Shown here: positions 1 through 8,639 of the stretch, piece after piece
Numbering within the stretch: position 1 is the stretch's first letter
How the letters are laid out: every line of letters begins with the position of its first letter
Origin: Flavobacteriaceae bacterium
GTDB taxonomy: Bacteria > Bacteroidota > Bacteroidia > Flavobacteriales > Flavobacteriaceae
Length of the DNA stretch: 64,000 nt
Direction of reading: 5' to 3'
Assembly: GCA_016649715.1 (NCBI GenBank)
Contig: JAENXC010000001.1
Location: 124,001 to 188,000 of the forward strand
Made by a program: the position numbers and the translations under genes
Notes under the pieces: model-generated
The model's input: only the letters and a program-made list of their open reading frames with translations
Told to the model about the DNA's origin: nothing
Databases searched by the model: none

Positions 1-1019
1 AAAAGGCCACCCTGCGTGGGACCTTTAATTTTTCCCAAATGTTTATAGGCCGCTTCAGTAACTTCGCGGCCGCGAGGGGTACGCATAATGAAACCTTGCT
101 GAATTAAAAAAGGTTCGTAAACTTCTTCAATGGTTTCAGGACTTTCGGAAACTGCCGTTGCTATTGTAGTGATTCCAACGGGGCCGCCTTTGAATTTTTC
201 AATAATTGTTCTAAGAATTCTATTGTCCATTTCATCCAAGCCATGGGTATCAACGTTCAAAGCTTCCAAACCAAACTTGGCGATTTCGATATCAATCTTT
301 CCGTTTCCCTTAATTTGTGCAAAATCGCGAATCCTTCGTAAAAGTGCGTTTGCAATCCGAGGTGTGCCTCGGCTTCTTCCGGCAATTTCTATTGCGGCTT
401 CCATAGTAATAGGAACGTGCAAAATTCCAGAGCTACGTTGCAAAATTGTGGTGAGTAATTCGGTAGTGTAGTATTGTAATCTTGACGAAATACCAAAACG
501 GGCCCGCATGGGTGCGGTCAATAATCCCGAACGGGTTGTTGCCCCAATAAGCGTGAAAGGATTGAGATTGATTTGGACCGAACGTGCATTTGGCCCAGAT
601 TCAATCATAATATCAATTTTATAATCTTCCATTGCGGAATACAGATATTCCTCCACAATGGGACTTAACCGATGGATTTCATCAATAAAGAGTACATCAC
701 GTTCTTCCAAATTTGTCAACAATCCTGCAAGATCTCCGGGTTTGTCCAATACTGGACCCGAAGTAACTCTTATGTTTACGTTCAATTCATTGGCGAGAAT
801 GTAGGCGAGGGTTGTTTTTCCCAATCCCGGAGGGCCGTGAAACAAAGTATGGTCCAGAGCTTCGCTGCGCTGATTTGCGGCTTGCACAAAAATTTGAAGA
901 TTCTCCAAAGCTTGATCCTGCCCCGTGAAATCATCAAAACTGAGCGGGCGGAGTTTTTTTTCAATATCCAGTTCCTGTGGCGAGAGATTTTCTCCGGTGG
1001 GATCGAGGTGTTCGTTCAT
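1..1019 (-). CDS. ruvB: Holliday junction branch-migration helicase RuvB (3' end cut by window)
   Basis: RuvB is the hexameric AAA+ motor that, with RuvA, drives branch migration of Holliday junctions in recombination repair. The translation starts MNEHLDP and shows Walker A GPPGLGKT (about residues 62-69), Walker B LFIDEIHR, the sensor motif GATTRSG and the arginine-finger region MRARFG. It then runs into the C-terminal winged helix ([19 protein letters not shown]). The frame stays open to base 1, about 339 codons, so only the last residues and the stop lie outside the window. The start at 1019 matches the usual N terminus of the family. A TATATTTG promoter box ends only five bases before the ATG, so the mRNA may have almost no leader. 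Confidence 0.97.
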   Translation of the reverse strand, partial: MNEHLDPTGENLSPQELDIEKKLRPLSFDDFTGQDQALENLQIFVQAANQRSEALDHTLFHGPPGLGKTTLAYILANELNVNIRVTSGPVLDKPGDLAGLLTNLEERDVLFIDEIHRLSPIVEEYLYSAMEDYKIDIMIESGPNARSVQINLNPFTLIGATTRSGLLTAPMRARFGISSRLQYYTTELLTTILQRSSGILHVPITMEAAIEIAGRSRGTPRIANALLRRIRDFAQIKGNGKIDIEIAKFGLEALNVDTHGLDEMDNRILRTIIEKFKGGPVGITTIATAVSESPETIEEVYEPFLIQQGFIMRTPRGREVTEAAYKHLGKIKGPTQGGL

Positions 1020-1023
1020 AACA

Positions 1024-1031
1024 CAAATATA
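1024..1031 (-). promoter_or_regulatory. Bacteroidota -7 box of ruvB
   Basis: TATATTTG matches the Bacteroidota TAnnTTTG -7 element exactly. Its last G is five bases from the ruvB ATG, which puts the predicted transcription start at or within a base or two of the start codon. No good TTG is seen at the -33 distance. Seen: the exact motif and its spacing. Inferred: its use, and a leaderless message. Confidence 0.5.
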
Positions 1032-1059
1032 GCAATCCTTTGGAAGACGTTTAAAAAAA

Positions 1060-1087
1060 GAAAGCCATACTTTTCAGTATGGCTTTC
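1060..1087 (-). terminator. Intrinsic terminator upstream of ruvB
   Basis: A perfect 11-bp stem (GAAAGCCATAC / GTATGGCTTTC) with a 6-nt loop is followed, on the minus strand, by seven Ts (1053-1059). It is the second terminator between coxA and ruvB. Either it backs up the first, or it ends a short transcript that starts between 1088 and 1192. Confidence 0.75.
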
Positions 1088-1192
1088 GAAATAAACTGTA
1101 GACTCCTCACATCTTACAAATTATTAACTCAAAGGTGTAAAGCTAGTGTAAAATGTCTAAAATTTTCTACGTAGTAATACGGATATTTTACT

Positions 1193-1224
1193 AAAAAAAA
1201 GACCCTTTCAAAACTGAAAGGGTC
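1193..1224 (-). terminator. Terminator of the ACIII-cytochrome oxidase operon
   Basis: A perfect 10-bp stem, GACCCTTTCA pairing with TGAAAGGGTC around a 4-nt loop, is followed on the minus strand by eight Ts. It lies 24 bases after the coxA stop codon, the expected place to end the act-cox transcript. Confidence 0.9.
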
Positions 1225-1247
1225 CATTGTTTCATATCTCTGGCATT

Positions 1248-3077
1248 TTAATGATCCAATTCCTCTTCATTATCCTGCAGTGGAACGTTCTGTGGAATAA
1301 AGTCTTGTCCTGGAATCACAAAATCTGTTTCGTCCTTGTTAAGCTTGCTGTAATCATAAGACCAACGATGCACATGCGGAATTGGACCATCCCAGTTTCC
1401 GTGTATGTGTTTTACTTCGGCAGTCCATTCCAAAGTTGTGGAATTCCAAGGGTTTTTAGGACCCATTTTTCCGTAGAACATTGAGTGAATAAAGTTGTAC
1501 AGAAACACGACTTGAACGGAAATCGTCATAATTGCAAAAATGGACATTACCACGTTTATGTTCGCCAAATCGTCAAAATACGGGAAGCTGCTATTGGTAT
1601 AATATCTTCGCGGAAGCCCAGCCAACCCAATAAAGTGCATAGGAAAAAATATTCCGTAGGCGCCAATGGCCGTAACCCAAAAGTGAATATAGCCCAGTTT
1701 TTTGTTCATCATCCTTCCCTCAAACATTTTCGGGAACCAGTGATATACCCCAGCCAAAAATCCATAAGCTGCGGAAATACCCATTACCAAATGGAAGTGG
1801 GCTACAATGAAATAGGTATCGTGAATGTTTATGTCTAAGGCACTGTCGCCCATAATAATTCCTGTGAGTCCTCCGGTAATGAATGTGGAAACAAAACCAA
1901 TACACCAAAGCATGGCCACGTTCATTTGTAGCTTTCCACGCCATAATGTAGTTATCCAGTTAAAGGATTTTACTGCGGAAGGAATAGCTATCAAAAGGGT
2001 TGTAAATGTAAATACCGATCCCAAAAACGGGTTCATACCGGAAACAAACATGTGGTGCCCCCAAACAATAGTGGATAGAAATGCAATTGCCAAAAGAGAA
2101 GCTACCATGGCCCGATACCCGAAGATAGGTTTACGGGAGTTGGTCGCCATGATTTCGGAAACGATTCCCATTGCAGGAAGAATCACGATATAAACTTCCG
2201 GGTGTCCTAAGAACCAGAAGAGGTGTTCAAACAATACGGGCGAACCTCCCTGATGGTGCAACACTTCGCCAGCGATATAAATATCAGAAAGGAAAAAGGA
2301 CGTACCGAAACTTCTATCCATAATCAACATCAAAACAGCTGAAAAAAGGACTGGGAAGGAAACAACACCAATGATTGCTGTTAGGAAAAAAGACCACACT
2401 GTAAGTGGCAGTCTGGTCATGGACATTCCTTTGGTGCGCAGGTTTATCACCGTCACAATAAAGTTAAGAGAGCCCAGCAAAGATGCGGCAATAAATATGG
2501 CCATGGAAACTAGCCACAGTGTCATTCCAGTACCCGATCCGGGTATAGCTTGGGGCAATGCGCTCAATGGTGGATAAATAGTCCATCCTGCGGAAGCTGG
2601 TCCAGCTTCAACGAATAATGAACATAACATTACAGCACTGGAGATAAAAAACAACCAATAGGAAACCATATTAAGGAATCCAGAGGCCATATCGCGCGCT
2701 CCAATTTGAAGTGGGATAAGCAAGTTGCTGAAGGTTCCGCTCAAGCCAGCGGTCAAAACGAAGAACACCATTATGGTTCCGTGTATGGTGACCAAGGCCA
2801 AGTAAACACTTGGATCCATAACTCCGTCTGTTCCCCATTTGCCGAGCAATATTTCAAAAATGGTAAACTTGTGGTCCGGCCAAGCCAGTTGCAATCTGAA
2901 CAATAATGACATCAAAATACCAATGACACCCATAAATATACCAGTAATCATATATTGCTTTGAGATCATCTTATGATCTTGGCTAAAGATATATTTGGTT
3001 ACAAATGTTTGTTTATGATGATGCCCGTGATCGTCGTGATTATCTTCTGCTGCGTGGATCTGTGCGTGTGCTGACAT
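1248..3077 (-). CDS. ctaD: Cytochrome c oxidase subunit I (A-type heme-copper oxidase)
   Basis: This is the catalytic subunit of the terminal oxidase, a 12-helix inner-membrane protein carrying heme a and the heme a3/CuB site. Diagnostic motifs are present: the early low-spin heme His in TIHGTIMVFFV (near residue 99), the CuB and cross-linked Tyr motif GHPEVY (near 290), the paired His of WGHHMF (near 342), and the two heme His of HDTYFIVAHFHLVMG (near 420-432). GHPEVY marks the A family. The N terminus (to about residue 25) is His/Asp rich and looks like a cytoplasmic tail. Length (609 residues) is normal. It is the last gene of the act-cox operon, 25 bases after coxB. Confidence 0.97.
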   Translation of the reverse strand: MSAHAQIHAAEDNHDDHGHHHKQTFVTKYIFSQDHKMISKQYMITGIFMGVIGILMSLLFRLQLAWPDHKFTIFEILLGKWGTDGVMDPSVYLALVTIHGTIMVFFVLTAGLSGTFSNLLIPLQIGARDMASGFLNMVSYWLFFISSAVMLCSLFVEAGPASAGWTIYPPLSALPQAIPGSGTGMTLWLVSMAIFIAASLLGSLNFIVTVINLRTKGMSMTRLPLTVWSFFLTAIIGVVSFPVLFSAVLMLIMDRSFGTSFFLSDIYIAGEVLHHQGGSPVLFEHLFWFLGHPEVYIVILPAMGIVSEIMATNSRKPIFGYRAMVASLLAIAFLSTIVWGHHMFVSGMNPFLGSVFTFTTLLIAIPSAVKSFNWITTLWRGKLQMNVAMLWCIGFVSTFITGGLTGIIMGDSALDINIHDTYFIVAHFHLVMGISAAYGFLAGVYHWFPKMFEGRMMNKKLGYIHFWVTAIGAYGIFFPMHFIGLAGLPRRYYTNSSFPYFDDLANINVVMSIFAIMTISVQVVFLYNFIHSMFYGKMGPKNPWNSTTLEWTAEVKHIHGNWDGPIPHVHRWSYDYSKLNKDETDFVIPGQDFIPQNVPLQDNEEELDH

Positions 3078-3102
3078 ATCTTTTTAAGCTACTATTATTA
3101 AT

Positions 3103-4164
3103 TTATTTGCTAAGTTGTTCTGCCAAAGTGGGCTGTTCTGCCAACCAGGCTTTATAATCTACTTCAGACTCTACTATAATTTTCATTTGCATATTATAGT
3201 GGCTGATTCCACATATTTTATTGCATAAAAGCAAGTAATCAAATACATAAGGTTCCAGAGGTTCATTTCCCGCCGCTACCAATGCTTCGCTTTTTGAACT
3301 TCTTAATTCATTAATATGGTTGACTTTTTGGACAATGTGATCATTTAGCCTCATCTCTTCCGTAGTAATGGTAGGGGTTAAGGCAAATTGTGTAATCATA
3401 CCAGGCACACAGTTCATCTGCGCCCTGAAATGGGGCATATACGCTGAGTGCAGCACATCTTGCGATCGCATTTTGAACAACACTTTTCTGCCAACTGGCA
3501 AATGCAATTCGGTTACAATCTTATCATCCTGTCCGTTTGGATCAGCAGGATCTACACCCAGTTGGTTAATACCTTCAATCAATCGAACATTTGCTTCCCC
3601 AAGAGTATTGTCATTTCCACCGTAACGGGCCTTCCAGTTAAATTGTTGGGCATATAATTCAACTATCAATGGGTCATCATCTTTATCAACATTCATAATG
3701 TCGGTCCAAGTAAAAAGACCATAAATGATAAGGCCAGCAAGAACCACCACTGGAATAATGGTCCAAATAAACTCCAGCTTGTCGTTATCTGCATAGAAGG
3801 TTGCCCTTTTCACTTTGTTGCCGCGATATATAAATGCAAAATAATGCAACAACCACTGAGTGATGATACCGGCAACAAAAATAAGGATCATCGAAACCAA
3901 CATTAAGGTATCAATCTTGGCACCGTGTTCAGATCCTGATTCGGGCAGAAGAGTCTCTGCCCAATACCAAAAGCAAAGAATGGCCAAAATATAGATGAAG
4001 GCCAAAAAAGCCATCATCAAATAGCCATGTGTGTTATTGTCCTTATCTGAAGCTATTTCGGAATGGACTGTGGGCTTTGCCTTCGCCAATTGGAAAATTC
4101 TGTTCATTTGCCAAACAGAGATTCCAAAAAGGATGATTACTATTATAACTAAAAATGCGGTCAT
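3103..4164 (-). CDS. coxB: Cytochrome c oxidase subunit II (CuA subunit)
   Basis: Subunit II accepts electrons at the binuclear CuA centre and passes them to subunit I. The N-terminal part has hydrophobic helices (an export/anchor helix at 1-20, then helices near 47-70 and 87-115). The soluble cupredoxin domain follows, with an upstream His (VLHSAYMPHF) and the CuA signature C-x3-C-x3-H-x2-M as CNKICGISHYNM (near residues 313-325). The Glu often found between the cysteines is Lys here; that residue binds copper through its backbone, so function should be kept. No fused cytochrome c domain is seen. Lies between actF and coxA. Confidence 0.95.
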   Translation of the reverse strand: MTAFLVIIVIILFGISVWQMNRIFQLAKAKPTVHSEIASDKDNNTHGYLMMAFLAFIYILAILCFWYWAETLLPESGSEHGAKIDTLMLVSMILIFVAGIITQWLLHYFAFIYRGNKVKRATFYADNDKLEFIWTIIPVVVLAGLIIYGLFTWTDIMNVDKDDDPLIVELYAQQFNWKARYGGNDNTLGEANVRLIEGINQLGVDPADPNGQDDKIVTELHLPVGRKVLFKMRSQDVLHSAYMPHFRAQMNCVPGMITQFALTPTITTEEMRLNDHIVQKVNHINELRSSKSEALVAAGNEPLEPYVFDYLLLCNKICGISHYNMQMKIIVESEVDYKAWLAEQPTLAEQLSK

Positions 4165-4193
4165 CTTTACAATTTATTCTTTATACTAATTGA

Positions 4194-5570
4194 TTAAAAA
4201 TGGTAGTTTTCACTTTCCCTAATAAATGGGTCGTTTTTCGGTCTTAGGGAAACCTTGCCAAGTCCCTTTCCAACAATAAAAATGAAAAGTCCAGTAAAAA
4301 ACAACAAGGCTGCTATTTCAGGTATTCCAAAACTCCAATTGTGGCCCACTGTGGATGGCATCACTAATAGGAAAACATCTATATAGTGCCCTACCAAAAT
4401 AAATACGGCTGCTATAACCACAAACCAAGGTATTCTTTTGTAATCACTATTCATCAATACCAGAATAGGAAACACAAAATTAAGGATAAGCATTCCGAAA
4501 AACAACACTTTGTATTCCTGTATTCTTATTATGAAATAGGTAACTTCTTCCGGAATGTTTGCATACCATATCAACATAAACTGTCCGAACCACAAATAGG
4601 TCCAGAAAATACTGAAGGCAAACATATATTTTCCAAGGTCGTGAAGGTGTTTATCACTCACGAAAGGAATAAGGCCCAGGCCTTTTAAATGAATGGTCAC
4701 CAAAGCGATCACGGTAATTGCAGAAACAAAGAAACTTGAAAAAATATACCACGCAAACAAGGTACTGTACCAGTGCGGCGTCATAGACATAAACCAATCC
4801 ACAGACATTGAAGCTTCAGTAACGATAAAGAATATGAGGAACAACACAGATGCCTTAAAGTTTTTTCTGTAAGGTGCATAATTATTTGCATCAGCCTGTG
4901 CCAAGGAGTTTTTTCGTGAAAAATAGCGGTACAAGTTCCAACCCAAAAGATAAATTACCGCTCGGATTACGAAGAAAGGAAAGTTCAAATAACCTGCCTT
5001 GCCCTGAAGAATTTTATCTCCCGCCACCAATTCGTGGTCTTGCCAAGGATAAAAATGTGTGCCAGCGAAAACAACAATCAAGAATACAATTACCGATCCC
5101 GGCAACAAATAAGCAGTAATTCCCTCCATTATTCTATAAAGCACAGGAGACCATCCGGATTGGGAAGCAAATTGAATTGCATAAAAAACCAGTACCCCCA
5201 AAGCTATCATCATAAAGAAAAACGCTGCCACAAAAGTTGCGGACCAAGGTCTAGTTTGCAATTGGTGCAAAACGTGCTCTTCGTGCGAAGTTGCGCCTTG
5301 TCCCTCTGCTTTTAAATCAGTGGCGTTTTCCATTGCGGTTGCTGAGTAACCTTCCTGTCCACGGGCTTCATCAACGAAGTTGGCCGTTTCCCCTCCTTGG
5401 TGTTCCGCAGTGGCTTGACTTTCGCCGTGATGGCCTTCTTGCTCGGCCATTATTTTTTTAACATCGTCGATGGTTTTCGGTGTGGTTAAAAACCCGAAGA
5501 TTATTCCAGCAAGCCCAAGGACTATCAGAACAATAGAAAACAGTTTTAAATTTCTTGGTAGCGTGTACAT
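4194..5570 (-). CDS. actF: Alternative complex III subunit ActF (quinol:cytochrome c oxidoreductase)
   Basis: ActF is one of the multi-helix membrane subunits of alternative complex III, which oxidises menaquinol in place of the bc1 complex. The protein has an N-terminal helix, a low-complexity extramembrane stretch rich in Glu, His, Ala and Gly (about residues 40-110), and then about nine hydrophobic segments. The assignment rests on membrane topology, length (458) and position as the sixth act gene, directly before coxB and after the cytochrome ActE. Seen: topology and gene order. Known of the family: ActF is a shorter NrfD-like relative of ActC. Confidence 0.9.
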   Translation of the reverse strand: MYTLPRNLKLFSIVLIVLGLAGIIFGFLTTPKTIDDVKKIMAEQEGHHGESQATAEHQGGETANFVDEARGQEGYSATAMENATDLKAEGQGATSHEEHVLHQLQTRPWSATFVAAFFFMMIALGVLVFYAIQFASQSGWSPVLYRIMEGITAYLLPGSVIVFLIVVFAGTHFYPWQDHELVAGDKILQGKAGYLNFPFFVIRAVIYLLGWNLYRYFSRKNSLAQADANNYAPYRKNFKASVLFLIFFIVTEASMSVDWFMSMTPHWYSTLFAWYIFSSFFVSAITVIALVTIHLKGLGLIPFVSDKHLHDLGKYMFAFSIFWTYLWFGQFMLIWYANIPEEVTYFIIRIQEYKVLFFGMLILNFVFPILVLMNSDYKRIPWFVVIAAVFILVGHYIDVFLLVMPSTVGHNWSFGIPEIAALLFFTGLFIFIVGKGLGKVSLRPKNDPFIRESENYHF

Positions 5571-5596
5571 ATCTTTAGCTATTCTCTTTTAAATCT

Positions 5597-6259
5597 TTAT
5601 TTAGGTTCCAATTCGGATGCTTTATTGGCTCCTGCAGGGGTCATCCCTACTTCAGTGCTATCTGCCGTTGCGCCGGCTTTTGAAGTTTCCAGTATACCTG
5701 GTTCCCCTTTGAGCGCAGCTTTTAAATCCATTACGTGCATTGCTATTTGCCAGCGTTCCTTTTCATTGGTTTGCGAAGCGTAAGACCCCATAGCATTCAA
5801 ACCATAGGTTTCTACGTGATAAATGCCTCCCATAACAATGACACGCCCTGGGTCAGCATAACTGGGAATTCCCAAAAACTTTTCACGGGTAACCAAAATT
5901 CCTTTTCCATCACCTTTAATTCCGTGACAAACGGCGCAGTAAATCGTAAACAACTGATTTCCCACCGTCAAGTTTTCTTCAGTCACTGGATATGGGTTCA
6001 TAAGTTCTGCTTTTGCCAACACCAGTCCGGCTGTACTATTTTCGTATTCATAAGGTGTAAAACCACGCGGCACTGTATGTTCCGGCGGGGTCATAGCTTC
6101 CTGTTGATTGGGGAAAATCTCATAATCGCCATAAGCTTCATAACCTACTGGCGCGTACATATTCGGAAAGTACTGATAGTTTGGTTTGTTATTGTTAAAA
6201 CAAGAAACCATGCTAACCGAAGCAACAATGGCAATTACTATGTTTATAAATGTTTTCAT
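5597..6259 (-). CDS. actE: Alternative complex III monoheme cytochrome c lipoprotein ActE
   Basis: A lipid-anchored periplasmic monoheme cytochrome of ACIII that would relay electrons towards the oxidase. From the ATG at 6259 the protein starts with a clear lipoprotein signal ending in SMVSC. A single heme c site CAVCH lies near residue 106 in the context IYCAVCHGIKGDGKG, and a distal Met (GLNAMGSY) is available as the second ligand. I chose 6259 instead of the longer start at 6283 because it gives a clean signal peptide and lies one base after the actD stop. The C terminus is an Ala/Glu-rich tail. Confidence 0.92.
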   Translation of the reverse strand: MKTFINIVIAIVASVSMVSCFNNNKPNYQYFPNMYAPVGYEAYGDYEIFPNQQEAMTPPEHTVPRGFTPYEYENSTAGLVLAKAELMNPYPVTEENLTVGNQLFTIYCAVCHGIKGDGKGILVTREKFLGIPSYADPGRVIVMGGIYHVETYGLNAMGSYASQTNEKERWQIAMHVMDLKAALKGEPGILETSKAGATADSTEVGMTPAGANKASELEPK

Positions 6260-6260
6260 A

Positions 6261-6797
6261 TTAATGGTCTTGCTCATTTTCAATTAAACTAATCTCCGAT
6301 GCACCGGTATCATATAGGAATTTGGTAAGCATTTCAACGTCGTGGTTGTCTGCGTCAACCTCCATTAAAAAGTGATCGTCTGTAGTGCGAATATCTGGGT
6401 TTTCAGCTTTTTTAAAGGGCCACAGTTTACTTCTCATATAAAAAGTGATTACCATTAAATGGCCAGCAAAAAATACAGTCATTTCAAACATAATAGGTAT
6501 AAAGGTCGGCATGTTTTGATAAAAAGTAAAACTGGGCTTACCGCCAATGTTTTGTGGCCAATCCTGAATCATCATATAGTCCATCATCCAAACGGCCACG
6601 GCCAGACCTACCAGTCCATAAAGAAATGACGTAATGGCAATCCGCGTTGGTGCCAATCCCACAGCATGGTCCAAACCGTGAACGGGGAAAGGCGTAAAAA
6701 CCTCTGAAATATGATAGTTTGCCGCACGGGTTTGTTTAACGGCCTGCATCAGCAGATCATCGTCCGTATATATTGCGTGTATCTTTGTTGCAGCCAT
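6261..6797 (-). CDS. actD: Alternative complex III subunit ActD (DUF3341)
   Basis: ActD is a small membrane subunit of ACIII with two transmembrane helices. From ATG 6797 the protein begins MAATKIHAIYTDDD. The first about 60 residues form a soluble domain typical of DUF3341, followed by two hydrophobic helices (about 60-85 and 100-120) and a soluble acidic tail. The upstream start at 6839 is unlikely: it would run 40 bases into actC and adds a non-conserved stretch, whereas 6797 falls right after the actC stop. Function follows from family and gene order; there is no cofactor motif. Confidence 0.92.
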   Translation of the reverse strand: MAATKIHAIYTDDDLLMQAVKQTRAANYHISEVFTPFPVHGLDHAVGLAPTRIAITSFLYGLVGLAVAVWMMDYMMIQDWPQNIGGKPSFTFYQNMPTFIPIMFEMTVFFAGHLMVITFYMRSKLWPFKKAENPDIRTTDDHFLMEVDADNHDVEMLTKFLYDTGASEISLIENEQDH

Positions 6798-6799
6798 AA

Positions 6800-8602
6800 T
6801 TACTTCTTGTTTTTTAGCATTAGTGCCTGTCCGGCCCAATCGTCGCGTTTGGCCCTTCCAGGGAATTCACTAATTATCTCGTCCAATAAATCGTATTCGC
6901 GGTCGGTCATTCGGCTTACCTGCTCAAAGGTAAAGATTCCTAATTGGTGAAGTTTTTGTTCCATAATGGGACCAACTCCATTAATCTTTTTAAGGTCATC
7001 CTGAGTTTGAATTGATGGATCAAAAGTACCAATACTGCTAAGTAAATTGTCAATTTTACCGCTATGAGCTTCAAAATCTACTTCATTGTTTTCTGAATCT
7101 TCTTCATTTGAATCATCAAAAACGGAATCAAAGTGTTTTCCTTCCACGTTGGCAGCAGGTCCCGAATCAGCAGGATATTCTTCAACAGTTTGTATGTGGC
7201 TGTGATCATCACCGTGTTCAGCGCGTAATCTTTTGAATGCTTCCCCAGAGGTTTTCAAAATTGTTTTTACTTCTGCTTGTGCAATTACTGGGAAAGTACG
7301 CGCATATAAAAGGAAAAGTACAAAGAAGAATCCAATGGTTCCCATAAAAGTTCCTATGTCCACAAAAGTAGGTTGGAACATTGCCCAAGTAGAGGTCAAT
7401 CTGTCCTTGCTCAAATCCACAACAATAATATCGAAACGCTCAAACCACATCCCGATGTTGATAATTAGCGCTACGAAGAACGTCCACATAATGTTTCTTC
7501 TTAATTTTTTCACCCAAAGCGAAAGTGGCACAATCAGGTTGCAGGTAATCAAAGCCCAAAATGCCCACCAGTAAGGCCCTGTTGCCGCGCCAAAGGATAG
7601 ATAGGTGTAGTTTTCGTAAGGAACACCAGAATACCAGCCGATGAAATATTCAGTAATATAAGCCACGGTTACAATACCACCGGTAAGCAAGATTACCTTG
7701 TTCATATATTCTATGTGAAGCACCGTAATGTAGCTTTCAAGGTTTGATACTTTACGCATAATGATAAGGAGTGTCTGCACCATCGCAAATCCTGAAAAGA
7801 TTGCTCCAGCCACAAAGTAAGGCGGGAAAATGGTACTGTGCCATCCCGGAACCACCGATGTTGCAAAGTCAAAGGATACAATAGTGTGTACCGAAAGTAC
7901 CAAGGGCGTTGCTAAACCTGCCAAGACAAGCGATACTTCTTCAAAACGTTGCCAGTCTTTCACGCGGCCGCTCCATCCAAAGCTTAGGATTCCGTATATT
8001 TTCTTTTGAAAAGGACTCTCGGTCCTATCGCGGATCATCGCAAAATCAGGCAATAATCCTGTCCACCAGAAAACCAAGGATATCGATAGATAAGTAGAAA
8101 TTGCAAAAACGTCCCAAAGCAGTGGTGAGTTGAAGTTTACCCAAAGTGACCCAAATTGGTTTGGAATTGGAAGTACCCAATATGCCAACCACGGACGCCC
8201 CATGTGGATAATAGGAAACAAACCTGCTTGAATAACGGCGAAGATGGTCATCGCTTCCGCAGAACGGTTAACGGCCATTCTCCATTTTTGACGGAAAAGC
8301 AACAATACCGCAGAAATAAGCGTTCCTGCATGCCCAATACCTACCCACCAAACAAAGTTTGTGATATCCCAAGCCCAACCAATGGTTTTGTTCAATCCCC
8401 AAACCCCAATCCCAGTTGAGATGGTATAAATGATACATCCCAGACCCCATAAAAATGCAACAAGGGCTATGGTAAAAACTATCCACCAAGATTTACTGGC
8501 CTTTCCCAGAACGGGTGCCCCAACATCCACGCTAATGTCATGATAGGACTTCTCTCCCAGAACCAAAGGCTCTCTTATAGGTGCTTCGTAGTGTGACGAC
8601 AT
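6800..8602 (-). CDS. actC: Alternative complex III subunit ActC with C-terminal helix-hairpin-helix domain
   Basis: ActC is the NrfD/PsrC-like integral membrane subunit (about ten helices, roughly residues 30-460) thought to bind quinol in ACIII. The core has family sequences such as WWVGIGHAGTLIS and the MGRPW loop. After an acidic linker (about 465-525) the protein carries an extra domain, DDLKKINGVGPIMEQKL through FPGRAKRDDW to the end. This looks like the helix-hairpin-helix domain seen at the C termini of some alphaproteobacterial L21 and NuoE proteins. At 600 residues it is longer than a bare ActC. It lies between actB and actD with short gaps. Confidence 0.93.
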   Translation of the reverse strand: MSSHYEAPIREPLVLGEKSYHDISVDVGAPVLGKASKSWWIVFTIALVAFLWGLGCIIYTISTGIGVWGLNKTIGWAWDITNFVWWVGIGHAGTLISAVLLLFRQKWRMAVNRSAEAMTIFAVIQAGLFPIIHMGRPWLAYWVLPIPNQFGSLWVNFNSPLLWDVFAISTYLSISLVFWWTGLLPDFAMIRDRTESPFQKKIYGILSFGWSGRVKDWQRFEEVSLVLAGLATPLVLSVHTIVSFDFATSVVPGWHSTIFPPYFVAGAIFSGFAMVQTLLIIMRKVSNLESYITVLHIEYMNKVILLTGGIVTVAYITEYFIGWYSGVPYENYTYLSFGAATGPYWWAFWALITCNLIVPLSLWVKKLRRNIMWTFFVALIINIGMWFERFDIIVVDLSKDRLTSTWAMFQPTFVDIGTFMGTIGFFFVLFLLYARTFPVIAQAEVKTILKTSGEAFKRLRAEHGDDHSHIQTVEEYPADSGPAANVEGKHFDSVFDDSNEEDSENNEVDFEAHSGKIDNLLSSIGTFDPSIQTQDDLKKINGVGPIMEQKLHQLGIFTFEQVSRMTDREYDLLDEIISEFPGRAKRDDWAGQALMLKNKK

Positions 8603-8639
8603 ATATAATTCTTAAATAATTGGTTCTTGATTAAATTTT

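Noticed and set aside
672-1094. Plus-strand open frame across ruvB
   Set aside because: It is antisense to a clearly coding, strongly conserved ruvB frame.
3190-3230. Inactive CuA site in subunit II because Glu is replaced by Lys in CNKICG
   Set aside because: That residue contributes a backbone carbonyl; both Cys, both His and the Met are present.
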